From: a virus
IMG/VR virus record: IMGVR_UViG_3300042343_001663
Coordinates: 1-64,000 of that record
DNA length: 64,000 nt
Strand: one strand, 5' to 3'
The position numbers and the translations under genes were made by a program. This document shows, one piece after another, positions 36,072-44,572 of the stretch. The stretch's first letter is position 1, and each line of letters begins with the position of its first letter. The notes under the pieces were generated by a model. The model made no database searches and was not told the origin of the DNA. It worked only from the letters and a program-made list of their open reading frames with translations.

Positions 36072-36451
36072 ATTACACAGAAAGTTTTGAGCAATTTGCT
36101 AGCAGAGTAACACCAACAGATCTAGCCCTATATGCTGGGGCAGGAATTATCCTATGGATCCTATTCAAGGATAAACTAAGTCCAGTACAAAAATTCCTAG
36201 GAGACTTGGTTGGTGGATTAAAATCAAAACTTAACAATGGATCATCAGTTGTTCCTGTTGTTGTTCCAGACGTTGCTCCTGTTGCAGTAACTAAAGAGAC
36301 AAAAGAGGACAACTTTTTCAAATTAGTAGTTTCTTGGAAACAAACTAGAGATTTAGCAGTTAAGAGCGGATGTGATGAGGCCGTTAAGGTTGCTGATCAA
36401 ATGTTTCCATTCTTAAGCCCAACCGTTTGCTCAAAGGAAAAAAGTGTATGA
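36068..36451 (+). CDS. Single-span membrane protein
   Basis: 127 residues. One transmembrane helix (DLALYAGAGIILWILF), a Val/Pro hinge (VVPVVVPDVAPVAV), then a helical domain ending with two cysteines. Function unknown; part of the holin/protease cluster. Confidence 0.6.
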   Translation: MNYTESFEQFASRVTPTDLALYAGAGIILWILFKDKLSPVQKFLGDLVGGLKSKLNNGSSVVPVVVPDVAPVAVTKETKEDNFFKLVVSWKQTRDLAVKSGCDEAVKVADQMFPFLSPTVCSKEKSV

Positions 36452-36948
36452 ATCCCAAACTTAAAACAGGACTTTTAATACTCGCTCTTGCATTATTAGG
36501 AATTGGTATACTAAAACCAGACTTTGGCTCCTTTAATAATCCAGTATCTCCTTCGGCCGTTATTGAATTGGACGTTAAGGAACCAGAATCAGTAGAACTC
36601 AAAGAAAAAGCAGATGCTGTGATTAAGGCGCTATCTGTTGACTCTGATCGTAAAACTGACGGTTTGAGATTAGCTTATTTATATAATGATATGGCAACTT
36701 TAGTAGGTCTTGATGGAGACAGTGAAGTTATTAAGAATACTGAAGAAATTAGACAAGCTAATAGACTAGCTGGTTTAATGTTAAGATTAGATATTAAGGG
36801 TAAGTATGAAGATCTACCAGAAGCTGCTCAGGCTTTAGTATTAACAGCAATTGGTGACGATAATGTTCTATTAAATAAAGACCTTAGAGATAAAGCTGTT
36901 GAGGGTTTCAAAGCTTTGTCCTGGGCCTGTTTACAAGGAAGCAAATAA
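36448..36948 (+). CDS. Exported or membrane-anchored helical protein
   Basis: 166 residues from the ATGA-overlapping start (36427 is too far inside the neighbour). An N-terminal hydrophobic segment (GLLILALALLGIGIL) anchors or exports it; the rest is alpha helical (LRLAYLYNDMATLVG, IRQANRLAGLMLRLD). Its stop overlaps the papain-like protease start by one base. Perhaps a partner or inhibitor of that protease; this is inference from position. Confidence 0.55.
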   Translation: MNPKLKTGLLILALALLGIGILKPDFGSFNNPVSPSAVIELDVKEPESVELKEKADAVIKALSVDSDRKTDGLRLAYLYNDMATLVGLDGDSEVIKNTEEIRQANRLAGLMLRLDIKGKYEDLPEAAQALVLTAIGDDNVLLNKDLRDKAVEGFKALSWACLQGSK

Positions 36949-37874
36949 TGCCAAGACTTTCACCACAAGAGTTATATGATAATTATCGCAAAGGTTTTAG
37001 TGGATGTTTGTGGGAGCAGCACATATTTGATGAATTAATGCAAAATAGCAAATATCCATTATTTGGAGCTGCTAGCAAAAAAATTAAGAGTAGTGGTAAG
37101 GGCAAATTATCAACCCCATATAAGAGTGTGTTAAAGTTTGACAAAAGTCCTTATAATGAAAGACAAACTACTGGAGATTGTGTGAGTCATGGAACACGAA
37201 ATGCTTGTGATGTTAGTCGAGCAGTAGAAATAGATGTTCATGGACAAAAAGAAGCTTGGATAGCAAGAGGAGCAACAGAAGCTATTTATGGTGCTCGTGG
37301 TCATGGTGGAGAAGGAATGAGTTGCTCTAGGGCTGCTGAGTTTGTTAGTAAGAATGGTGGCATACTACTAAGACAAAATTATAAGGGAGTAGCCGACTTT
37401 ACTAAATATAATGGTAATCTAGGAGCCGGTTGGGGAGGAAGAGGATTACCAGATAAGGTTATTGATGCAGCTAATGACCATCAAATTAAAACAACCAGTT
37501 TAATAAAAACAGTAGAAGAAGCAAGAGACGCTTTAGCTAATGGTTATGGCTTAGCAGTATGTTCTAGTTATGGATTTTCTAATAAAAGAGACAAGAAGGG
37601 CATTGCAAATACTAGTGGAAGCTGGGCTCATTGCATGGCTTGGATAGCATGTGACGATACTGGTAGTGAGCCATTATTCTTAGTTCAAAATAGTTGGGGC
37701 AAATGGAATGATGGAGGTCATCCAGAATGGGGGCCTATACCAGACGGTAGTTTTTTAATACGAGCCGACGTAGCAGCAGGGATGCTTTCACAAAATGGAA
37801 GTTATGCGTTTAGTAATTTTGACGGATTCCCTGTACAAAAGCTACCATCTTACGGTTTCGAAGACTATCTATAA
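36948..37874 (+). CDS. Papain-like cysteine protease (C1 family)
   Basis: 308 residues. Oxyanion Q73 and catalytic C78 in RQTTGDCVSHGTRNA, H228 in SGSWAHCMAW and N248 in LVQNSWGKW give a full papain active site. About 60 residues precede the catalytic domain, possibly a short propeptide; no signal peptide is seen. It could degrade cell-surface protein during entry or release, or process virion proteins. Confidence 0.85.
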   Translation: MPRLSPQELYDNYRKGFSGCLWEQHIFDELMQNSKYPLFGAASKKIKSSGKGKLSTPYKSVLKFDKSPYNERQTTGDCVSHGTRNACDVSRAVEIDVHGQKEAWIARGATEAIYGARGHGGEGMSCSRAAEFVSKNGGILLRQNYKGVADFTKYNGNLGAGWGGRGLPDKVIDAANDHQIKTTSLIKTVEEARDALANGYGLAVCSSYGFSNKRDKKGIANTSGSWAHCMAWIACDDTGSEPLFLVQNSWGKWNDGGHPEWGPIPDGSFLIRADVAAGMLSQNGSYAFSNFDGFPVQKLPSYGFEDYL

Positions 37875-37904
37875 TATAGTGGTCTAAAAGCTAACCTTAA
37901 GTTT

Positions 37905-37920
37905 GGTGTATTATATTTAT
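37905..37920 (+). promoter_or_regulatory. GGTGTA-class promoter candidate
   Basis: GGTGTATTATATTTAT is 33 bases before the ATG at 37938. Upstream CTAACCTTAA is similar to TTAACCTTTT before the copy at 31335. Confidence 0.5.
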
Positions 37921-37937
37921 ACCTTTAGGGTTATATT

Positions 37938-38132
37938 ATGAAACTTTTAGATAGAATCGCTTTAAATAATTTATTACGAATAATAAGAGAACTTATTATA
38001 CGAATGGTTGACTTTTTTGAAAAGCAAAAAAAAACAGTCAAACCAGTACCAAAACCAAATCCCAATAGACCTCGCCCTTTGAAAAATATTATAGACCTGA
38101 TACCTGTTCCATGGAGAACAAAAGATGAATAA
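37938..38132 (+). CDS. Small basic protein with Pro-rich tail
   Basis: 64 residues: an amphipathic helix (NNLLRIIRELIIRMVDFFEKQ) and a Lys/Pro-rich tail. Could associate with the membrane. Overlaps the next gene by 8 bases. Confidence 0.5.
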   Translation: MKLLDRIALNNLLRIIRELIIRMVDFFEKQKKTVKPVPKPNPNRPRPLKNIIDLIPVPWRTKDE

Positions 38133-38472
38133 AATACTATTACCAATTTTAGCAGTTGCTATGATATTTGGGTCATATGGATATCATGGGTCAACAACTT
38201 CTGCAGTAACTCTTGTGGGTGGTATTGTTAAAGCTCAACATACTGAAAGTGTGAAAAAATACAAAAGAAAAGACTGTTTAATATGCAAAGGTAAAGGATA
38301 CTATATTAGTGGTGACGGTATCGAAAAAGTTAATTGTGGATATTGTATTCCTGATAAGGGTGAGACTCCAAAAAATCAATCACCAAGTACATATCCAAAA
38401 GTTATTGTTCATCCTCCGGTAACTGTTCAACAAAATTGCCCAAATGGCGTTTGTCCAATCCCTAAAAAATAA
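38125..38472 (+). CDS. Secreted Cys-rich protein with CxxCxGxG motif
   Basis: 115 residues. Signal peptide (LLPILAVAMIFGSYGYHG). The mature part has CLICKGKGYYISG and NCGYC, a DnaJ-type zinc motif, plus a Cys-containing CPNGVCPIP tail. Disulfides or zinc after export are likely. Function unknown. Confidence 0.6.
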   Translation: MNKILLPILAVAMIFGSYGYHGSTTSAVTLVGGIVKAQHTESVKKYKRKDCLICKGKGYYISGDGIEKVNCGYCIPDKGETPKNQSPSTYPKVIVHPPVTVQQNCPNGVCPIPKK

Positions 38473-38482
38473 AGGTATAAAA

Positions 38483-38881
38483 ATGGACGATAATCTTAGA
38501 GAAAAATTAAAGGCTATAGCAGAAAAAGTATTAAAACAAGCAAACGTACCAAATGATGAAAAATTTGGTAGTGTTATTGCTATACTGATGATGATTAGTA
38601 TTATACTAACCGTAATTAGAGTATTACAAGAATGTAATAAAAATAAAACGCAAGGTATGACATCAGAAAATAAACAATCACTCTATGCTGAAAATATTAA
38701 ATCTTATAGTAAAAAACGAGGTTGGTTTACTAGACTAAGAATAAAAAGAATTCTTAAAAGAGAACTCACCTCAGAAGAATATAATAAATACGGTATCAAA
38801 TTAACAGAAGCATTGTTAGATATAGGAGAAACCCTCAAGGATGATGAAGTAGCAACTCTAATGGAGGCAGCAAATGTTTAG
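38483..38881 (+). CDS. Membrane protein, unknown
   Basis: 132 residues from the ATG at 38483, preceded by AAAGG; an earlier in-frame ATG at 38444 lies within the previous gene. One transmembrane helix (SVIAILMMISIILTVIRVL) followed by a basic, helical domain (WFTRLRIKRILKRELTSEEY). No function assigned. Confidence 0.6.
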   Translation: MDDNLREKLKAIAEKVLKQANVPNDEKFGSVIAILMMISIILTVIRVLQECNKNKTQGMTSENKQSLYAENIKSYSKKRGWFTRLRIKRILKRELTSEEYNKYGIKLTEALLDIGETLKDDEVATLMEAANV

Positions 38882-39125
38882 TATATTAATCTGGTGTGTA
38901 TATGGTATTTTTGTTGGCGGCATAGCAAAAGCTATAGTCCCAGGGGAAGAAAATTTTGGTTTTGTAAAAACAGTAGCACTAGGAGTATGTGGCTCCTATA
39001 TGGGTGGCGCACTATTATACTTACTGGGCAAGTATGAATCGGTGTCTCCTGCTGGATTGTTCATGGGGGTCGCCGGTGCTGTTTTAGCATTGGTGCTTTA
39101 TAACAAACTACAACAAAAAACCTAA
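38874..39125 (+). CDS. GlsB/YeaQ/YmgE-like small membrane protein
   Basis: 83 residues, three hydrophobic segments. IFVGGIAKAIVPGEENFGF, LGVCGSYMGGALLY and LFMGVAGAVLALVLY match the transglycosylase-associated (GlsB/YeaQ) family. Its length is normal. Role in a phage unknown, perhaps membrane stress or lysis timing. The reading frame after its end is discussed under the next gene. Confidence 0.75.
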   Translation: MFSILIWCVYGIFVGGIAKAIVPGEENFGFVKTVALGVCGSYMGGALLYLLGKYESVSPAGLFMGVAGAVLALVLYNKLQQKT

Positions 39126-39126
39126 A
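39112..39126 (+). other. Possible frameshift or unusual start site
   Basis: At CAACAAAAAACCTAA the GlsB-like frame stops while the +1 frame runs on as KPKVAIVLYLYHIDLW, the conserved start of an RgpF-like domain. There is a six-A run. Either ribosomal slippage, a non-standard start, or a one-base sequence error is needed. Confidence 0.4.
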
Positions 39127-39222
39127 GTAGCTATAGTCTTATATCTTTACCATATTGACTTATGGCCAGAGTTTAAAAATCTATTAATAAACCTAGATAT
39201 AGACTATACTTTATATATCGGT

Positions 39223-41088
39223 TTGTGTAAGGACAATAATAATTCTTTCATTGTTGACGATTTAAAAAATCTTAATGGCAACAGTGTAAATATAAGTTAT
39301 CATGATAATTATGGGGCTGATATAGCCCCTTTTCTTTCTCAATTATCTTCCATAACAGAACCTTTATTTATCAAACTACATTCCAAAAAAACTAGTTTGC
39401 CAAATTATGAATATATAAATTGGCGAGCAGTTCTTTTGCATGATTTTATTGGTGGTACAGATATAGTAAAGTCAAATATTTCTATATTTAAAGACAAATC
39501 TGTTGGTATGGTATGTAATGGGCCTCTAATGTTAGAAGAATTAGAAGGAACTAATGTAGAGAATATTAAGCAAGTATGTTCGCTATTGAATATCGACTAC
39601 GGGTCTGTAAAAAACGGAGCTTTTCCAGCAGGGTCTATGTTCATGTCCAGAACAGATCTCTTCCAAACAATATTTAATAATCGGCTTGTTAAAAAGATAA
39701 CTACAAAACTAAAAAATGAGCACGGAAAAGTAAACGATTGGACATCGGGCAAGTACTCTCATGCCATAGAGAGGATATTTGGGTATGCAATAAATAATAA
39801 AAAATTAAAAATACAATATACTCAATATCCTACTATTCAGATCAAAAACGATTTAGCCACAAACGGATATCTAAAATTAATAAGAATGTATAATAACGAA
39901 TGCTATATCCTAGAAGACATACATACTTACGGAAAAATATTAGAAAACAATACCCAAATTGCAATACAATGGTATAATTTACCAACTAAACCACAAATTT
40001 ATTCCCATATCACAAATGACACAATTATAAATATAACCTCGTCTTTAGATAACCTAAAAGATTTTGATGAAAAGTTTTATATATCAGAATATCCAGATGT
40101 AATAACGTATGATCAGTATTCAAAAACGTCTGTTAGGCAAAGGATGCTGGATCATTATATGAGATATGGTAAAAACGAAGGACGATGTAAAAACCACCCA
40201 CACCTGTCCAATATTTTAATAGACGAGTCAAATGATATAATTAAAAACATTAAAAATAAAAATATATTATGTCCATGTAATAGTTTAGAGTGCATATGTT
40301 TGCTTACTACTTCAAAAGAAATACAAAAAAAAACATACGACAAATTTATAAGACATTTATGTAGCATGACCCAGTTAAGTAAACATGCTAAAAAACTGCA
40401 TTTTAAAATTATTCTCAATAACGATCAGCACATTCCTAAGATTAACAATTTAAAAAAAATCTTTAAAACCGTGGAGATTGTTAATTTAAACTTATCTCCA
40501 GATGATGATATTTATCTTCCTCGTTTACCTTACAATAAAACTATGCCAGTCCACGGCTTAAAATCTGGCCCCAACTTATGTTTTTTTAAAACTATTCAGC
40601 ATTGTGCAAATTATAACACAACACTACTATTAGAAACAGACTGTGTATTAGGAGTCGATTGGATAGAAAAAATTATGAATTACACACGATATACTAATGG
40701 ATTTTTAATCTCTGGGGCAGTGTATGATGGTGAATCTGACCATAAAAGCAGCTCTGTTATGGCTACCCATATTAATGGAGGCACAGGAATTTATGCTACC
40801 GGGAACAAAATACTACAATCTCTTATAAAAACCCTAGAAGAACTCATGAAAGAAGAAGTATCAAAAGATATGATAGGCTTAGCCTATGATTATGCCCTGA
40901 AAGCTATGATAGACAATAATAACGACAGAAAAGAGGTATCTCCACAAATTAAAAAAATATGGAGATTTATTAAACGAAACTATTTACCAAATAAATTAAT
41001 TATTAATTGCAGCACCATCAATGACAATCAACTAAGCAAAACGTATCTTAAAAAGATACATAATTATGCTATATTACATAAAAAATAA
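39223..41088 (+). CDS. RgpF-like glycosyltransferase with second GT-A domain (true 5' end uncertain)
   Basis: At least 621 residues from TTG 39223, but the frame is open from 39088, and the skipped codons encode KVAIVLYLYHIDLWPEF, the typical RgpF (rhamnan synthesis F) N-terminus. No ATG, GTG or TTG lies in that stretch. IKLHSKKTSLPNY and GMVCNGPLML belong to the RgpF domain. A middle module FDEKFYISEYPDV then YGKNEGR is a repeat often joined to transferases. The C-terminal domain has LLLETDCVLGVDWIEK, a GT-A-like acidic motif. Likely a two-domain polysaccharide transferase. Confidence 0.72.
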   Translation: MCKDNNNSFIVDDLKNLNGNSVNISYHDNYGADIAPFLSQLSSITEPLFIKLHSKKTSLPNYEYINWRAVLLHDFIGGTDIVKSNISIFKDKSVGMVCNGPLMLEELEGTNVENIKQVCSLLNIDYGSVKNGAFPAGSMFMSRTDLFQTIFNNRLVKKITTKLKNEHGKVNDWTSGKYSHAIERIFGYAINNKKLKIQYTQYPTIQIKNDLATNGYLKLIRMYNNECYILEDIHTYGKILENNTQIAIQWYNLPTKPQIYSHITNDTIINITSSLDNLKDFDEKFYISEYPDVITYDQYSKTSVRQRMLDHYMRYGKNEGRCKNHPHLSNILIDESNDIIKNIKNKNILCPCNSLECICLLTTSKEIQKKTYDKFIRHLCSMTQLSKHAKKLHFKIILNNDQHIPKINNLKKIFKTVEIVNLNLSPDDDIYLPRLPYNKTMPVHGLKSGPNLCFFKTIQHCANYNTTLLLETDCVLGVDWIEKIMNYTRYTNGFLISGAVYDGESDHKSSSVMATHINGGTGIYATGNKILQSLIKTLEELMKEEVSKDMIGLAYDYALKAMIDNNNDRKEVSPQIKKIWRFIKRNYLPNKLIINCSTINDNQLSKTYLKKIHNYAILHKK

Positions 41089-41095
41089 AAACAAT

Positions 41096-42259
41096 ATGAT
41101 ACAAAATAATAAAAGTATAAATAATTTTGATGAAAATTTTTACTTAACAAATTATCCTGTAGTCTCTGAGTACATGGCAGAAATCAATTCTTTGTCTCTA
41201 AAAGAAAAATTATATAATCATTATATTAATTATGGTGCAAAATTAGGCTGCTATGCTAATGAGTATGATGCTGCAAATTTATCTCCAGACTACAAAATAA
41301 TATCAGATTTAACAATTACAACAGACAATTGTTCAATATTACTGGAGACACCCAAGGCTCAGTGGCAATATCCCGCAAATACCGAAAAGCACTATTTTAA
41401 TAACCACAATAATTCATTATTAAAATCAACAGATAATTGGTACATAGGTTTCCCATGGGCATCATTAATTAATTCTAATATGTCATTCGATATTAATGTT
41501 ATACAAGAATTAAAAACTTTTTTATCAAAACTAAATGGAAGAAAACACACAGTATGTCAGCATATTTGGTGGAAAAGGTTGGCTTATCTGTGGGAGGCAA
41601 TAGGACTGACAGACGTTCACCTGTCTCATTATGAAAAAAATATTTATAACACCAATAATTTAACGTTCCATTCGTGGCCAATAACATCTGCTAATCTAGA
41701 AAACTCAGGCAGATCGACTGGTTTGAATTTTAAGTATTATGATAATAAAAAATATTTAGCCTCTTTTATTGGTTCATATGAAAATTATAATTATAGAAAT
41801 GACACTCGTTTAAAGTTACAACAAGTATTCTCTAATATTGATAAAATATATTTTAAGCTATATGATAGTTGGTTTTATCATGATGTGGTAAATCGAAATC
41901 AAATAAATAAAGAGATACTAGATACAAAAATTATAGATGACTTTGATCAAAAAACTATACAATACAATGAAGTATTGAGTGATTCCGTTTTCTCTCTGTG
42001 TCCAGAAGGATCTGGACCAAATACAATTAGACTATGGGAAAGTATGTCTGTGGGAACTATCCCAGTAATATATTCTGATGATTGGATCCCACCCACCCAG
42101 TATCAAGCTGCTTTAGAAAAATGCTGTGTCTTTATATCAAGAACAGAAATAGATAAAACAATCAAGATTTTATCGTCATACGATAAGTCTGTAATACAAA
42201 ATATGCAAATTGATTGTATAAATACCTATAAAGACATTAAAAATATGACTTGTTTTTAA
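41096..42259 (+). CDS. Exostosin-family glycosyltransferase
   Basis: 387 residues from the ATG at 41096. Residues about 8-50 repeat the FDENFYLTNYP and YINYG module of the previous protein. The C-terminal half has DSVFSLCPEGSGPNTIRLWESMSVGTIPVIYSDDW, divided among SLCPEG, RLWE and PVIYSDDW signatures of GT47-like exostosin domains. Probable inverting transferase; sugars unknown. Confidence 0.75.
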   Translation: MIQNNKSINNFDENFYLTNYPVVSEYMAEINSLSLKEKLYNHYINYGAKLGCYANEYDAANLSPDYKIISDLTITTDNCSILLETPKAQWQYPANTEKHYFNNHNNSLLKSTDNWYIGFPWASLINSNMSFDINVIQELKTFLSKLNGRKHTVCQHIWWKRLAYLWEAIGLTDVHLSHYEKNIYNTNNLTFHSWPITSANLENSGRSTGLNFKYYDNKKYLASFIGSYENYNYRNDTRLKLQQVFSNIDKIYFKLYDSWFYHDVVNRNQINKEILDTKIIDDFDQKTIQYNEVLSDSVFSLCPEGSGPNTIRLWESMSVGTIPVIYSDDWIPPTQYQAALEKCCVFISRTEIDKTIKILSSYDKSVIQNMQIDCINTYKDIKNMTCF

Positions 42260-42260
42260 T

Positions 42261-43043
42261 ATGATTGATTATTTTATAATTGGACACAATTCAGAATGTT
42301 TTAATGCTCATAATTTAGAGTCGGCTAAATATTTATTAGTTGGGCCTCAAACTTCTGCAAATACCAAACATATAGACTGCAAAGCCTTGAAGAATAACTT
42401 GGAAGATTATCCCTTCTTATGTTCATATACTGCTTGGTTTGCTATTGCAAAAAATAATTTATTCAATAATCCTTTTGTTTCTATGATAGAATATGATACT
42501 AAAATTAGTAGCAAATTTCATAGTGTTAATTTAGAAATAATTAGCAATCAAAAACAAGATAATAATTTCGTTATAGCATATAGTAAAACATTAACAGATC
42601 ACTATGTTTTTTATAAAAGTACTCCATGGTTAGAACTAACTCTAAAAAAAATCTACAACATAGACTTGCGAGCATTCGTAGAAAGCAACAAACAGAAACA
42701 TCCTTTTTGGCCCACTACAACCAATATTACAGCACCACAAAGCATATTATTAAAGTTCGTTGAATGGTTTGATCCCATATCAAAATACATTCGTTCTGAG
42801 CCGTTGGGATCTTATGTTCATGAGCGTGCTTTTTTTGTGTTTTGTGTTATTAATAATATCGATATAGTTTATCCAAAATATAATGTTCTTCAACATCAAC
42901 AGTTATGTTCTCATAATAATAATGATATTTATGGTCAGTTTTTAAAACAAAAAAATACAGACATACTAACAGAAGATATGGCATTAGAGTATGATTATTT
43001 TTACAAAAAACAATACAATCTGTTAAGAAAGACTAATCAATGA
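42261..43043 (+). CDS. Putative glycosyltransferase
   Basis: 260 residues. LCSYTAWFAIAKNN and VSMIEYDTKIS suggest a GT-A fold with acidic motif EYD; ERAFFVFCVINNIDIVYP near the C-terminus fits a transferase acceptor region. Family not recognised. Starts right after the exostosin stop and overlaps the next gene by 4 bases. Confidence 0.5.
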   Translation: MIDYFIIGHNSECFNAHNLESAKYLLVGPQTSANTKHIDCKALKNNLEDYPFLCSYTAWFAIAKNNLFNNPFVSMIEYDTKISSKFHSVNLEIISNQKQDNNFVIAYSKTLTDHYVFYKSTPWLELTLKKIYNIDLRAFVESNKQKHPFWPTTTNITAPQSILLKFVEWFDPISKYIRSEPLGSYVHERAFFVFCVINNIDIVYPKYNVLQHQQLCSHNNNDIYGQFLKQKNTDILTEDMALEYDYFYKKQYNLLRKTNQ

Positions 43044-43762
43044 ATATATATACTTATTATGAAGATGTAAACTTTGAATTACAACACAATCTTTTAGAGT
43101 TATGGACAACAAGTTGGAAAAGACATGGCTTCGATCCTATCATTCTATCTAGAGAAGATGCCAAAAAATCCCCCTTATACAATGAATACTATGATTTTGT
43201 TCAAAGCGTTCATGAACTTAGTGTTGGTAAGCAATTGCCAGAAGGCGAATACTGCCTTGCGGCACAGTTAGAAATAGTGGCTTTTCATACTATATCTGAT
43301 CCATCATATATTTCTGATTATGATATGATTAACAACGGATTTAAATTAGGAGAAACGGTAGAAGGCCTAGTACACTGGAGAAATGACGCTTGTTCTTGTT
43401 TCGCTTCTGGCGATTGTGATGGTTGGGAAAAATATATTCAATTTTTATTTAATCACAAACAAATCGTCATAGATCACTGCAAAAAAATAAATTATGAAAC
43501 AAATAGGATGCATTTTCATGATCAAGATTTTTTAGTTGCAGTAAGAGAATTAGGATTAAAAAATAATATATATAAGATGTATCGTAACTTAGAAATAGCT
43601 GGAGCAGAATATGATCCAGACGGAGAGAATTTATGCAAAATAATACATTTACCACATGATAATATGATACGTATAAAAAAAACATATCCAGAGTATGCTG
43701 ACTACTCTCAGGACGAACTAAGAATTCTTTTTGCTAACAAAATTATTAACCGCAAACACTAG
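43040..43762 (+). CDS. Putative GT-A-like glycosyltransferase
   Basis: 240 residues. INIYTYYEDV-like start, WTTSWKRHGFDPIILSREDA (nucleotide-binding order), and YISDYDMINNGF in the place of DxD. HFHDQDFLVAVRELG is a late conserved-looking helix. Pattern fits small phage transferases; substrate unknown. Confidence 0.58.
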   Translation: MNIYTYYEDVNFELQHNLLELWTTSWKRHGFDPIILSREDAKKSPLYNEYYDFVQSVHELSVGKQLPEGEYCLAAQLEIVAFHTISDPSYISDYDMINNGFKLGETVEGLVHWRNDACSCFASGDCDGWEKYIQFLFNHKQIVIDHCKKINYETNRMHFHDQDFLVAVRELGLKNNIYKMYRNLEIAGAEYDPDGENLCKIIHLPHDNMIRIKKTYPEYADYSQDELRILFANKIINRKH

Positions 43763-43772
43763 GTTATTATTA

Positions 43773-44570
43773 ATGTATAATAGTCAAAATGGAATATGTG
43801 TGATTCACGACTGTGGATTCTTTTCTTGTTTTAGCCAAAGACTTGGACAAATTATAAAATACGCTAACCTAAATAGAGAATTCCCACCTTATATTGATAG
43901 TTCCAAACAATTTAGTATATTTAAATCAAACAATAGCTTTTTAGATATTTCTTATGAATTTTTAAATATAAATTTGTTGATTCCTAAATATACAAATGTT
44001 GTTAATTTTACAGATCAGTTTACAGACTATAAAAAACTAAATTTTGATTTATTAAATCCTATCATTACCACATATTTTCAACCCAGTAAACACGTTGTAA
44101 ATACTATAAAATATTTTGAAAAACAATATAATCTAAACTATGAAAATACCTGTGCTATTTTTTATAGAGGAAACGATAAACATTATGAATGCACCATAGC
44201 CAACTATGAGGATTACATCAAACAAGCACTAAAGGTACAATCTGATAATCCAAATATTAACTTTTTTATTCAAACAGACGATTCATTATTTATTAAATTT
44301 TGTATTGATAATCTTAAAAATATTTTTTATATTAGAGAAATACCAACTATACATGACTCGTCATCTGCTGTTGTATATACTTTACCGACAGAACAAAGAA
44401 TAGAGCATGGAGTAAAATTTCTTGCAGCAACGAATATAGTGGCTAAATGCAAGTTTTTAATTACTCATTCTGGAAATTGTGGATATTGGGCTTCTTTATA
44501 TAGGGGCAAATCTGATGGTATAATACAATGTTTTACTGATGAAACTAAACAACCAACGAAATGGATTTAA
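43773..44570 (+). CDS. Fucosyltransferase-fold protein
   Basis: 265 residues from the ATG at 43773, with AGG 9 bases upstream. Contains CAIFYRGNDKHYE, INFFIQTDDSLF and LITHSGNCGYWAS, an order of motifs shared with the minus-strand protein at 11443. The FYRGND element matches the HxRxGD donor-binding motif of GT11-like enzymes. Donor may be GDP-fucose. Confidence 0.6.
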   Translation: MYNSQNGICVIHDCGFFSCFSQRLGQIIKYANLNREFPPYIDSSKQFSIFKSNNSFLDISYEFLNINLLIPKYTNVVNFTDQFTDYKKLNFDLLNPIITTYFQPSKHVVNTIKYFEKQYNLNYENTCAIFYRGNDKHYECTIANYEDYIKQALKVQSDNPNINFFIQTDDSLFIKFCIDNLKNIFYIREIPTIHDSSSAVVYTLPTEQRIEHGVKFLAATNIVAKCKFLITHSGNCGYWASLYRGKSDGIIQCFTDETKQPTKWI

Positions 44571-44572
44571 CA

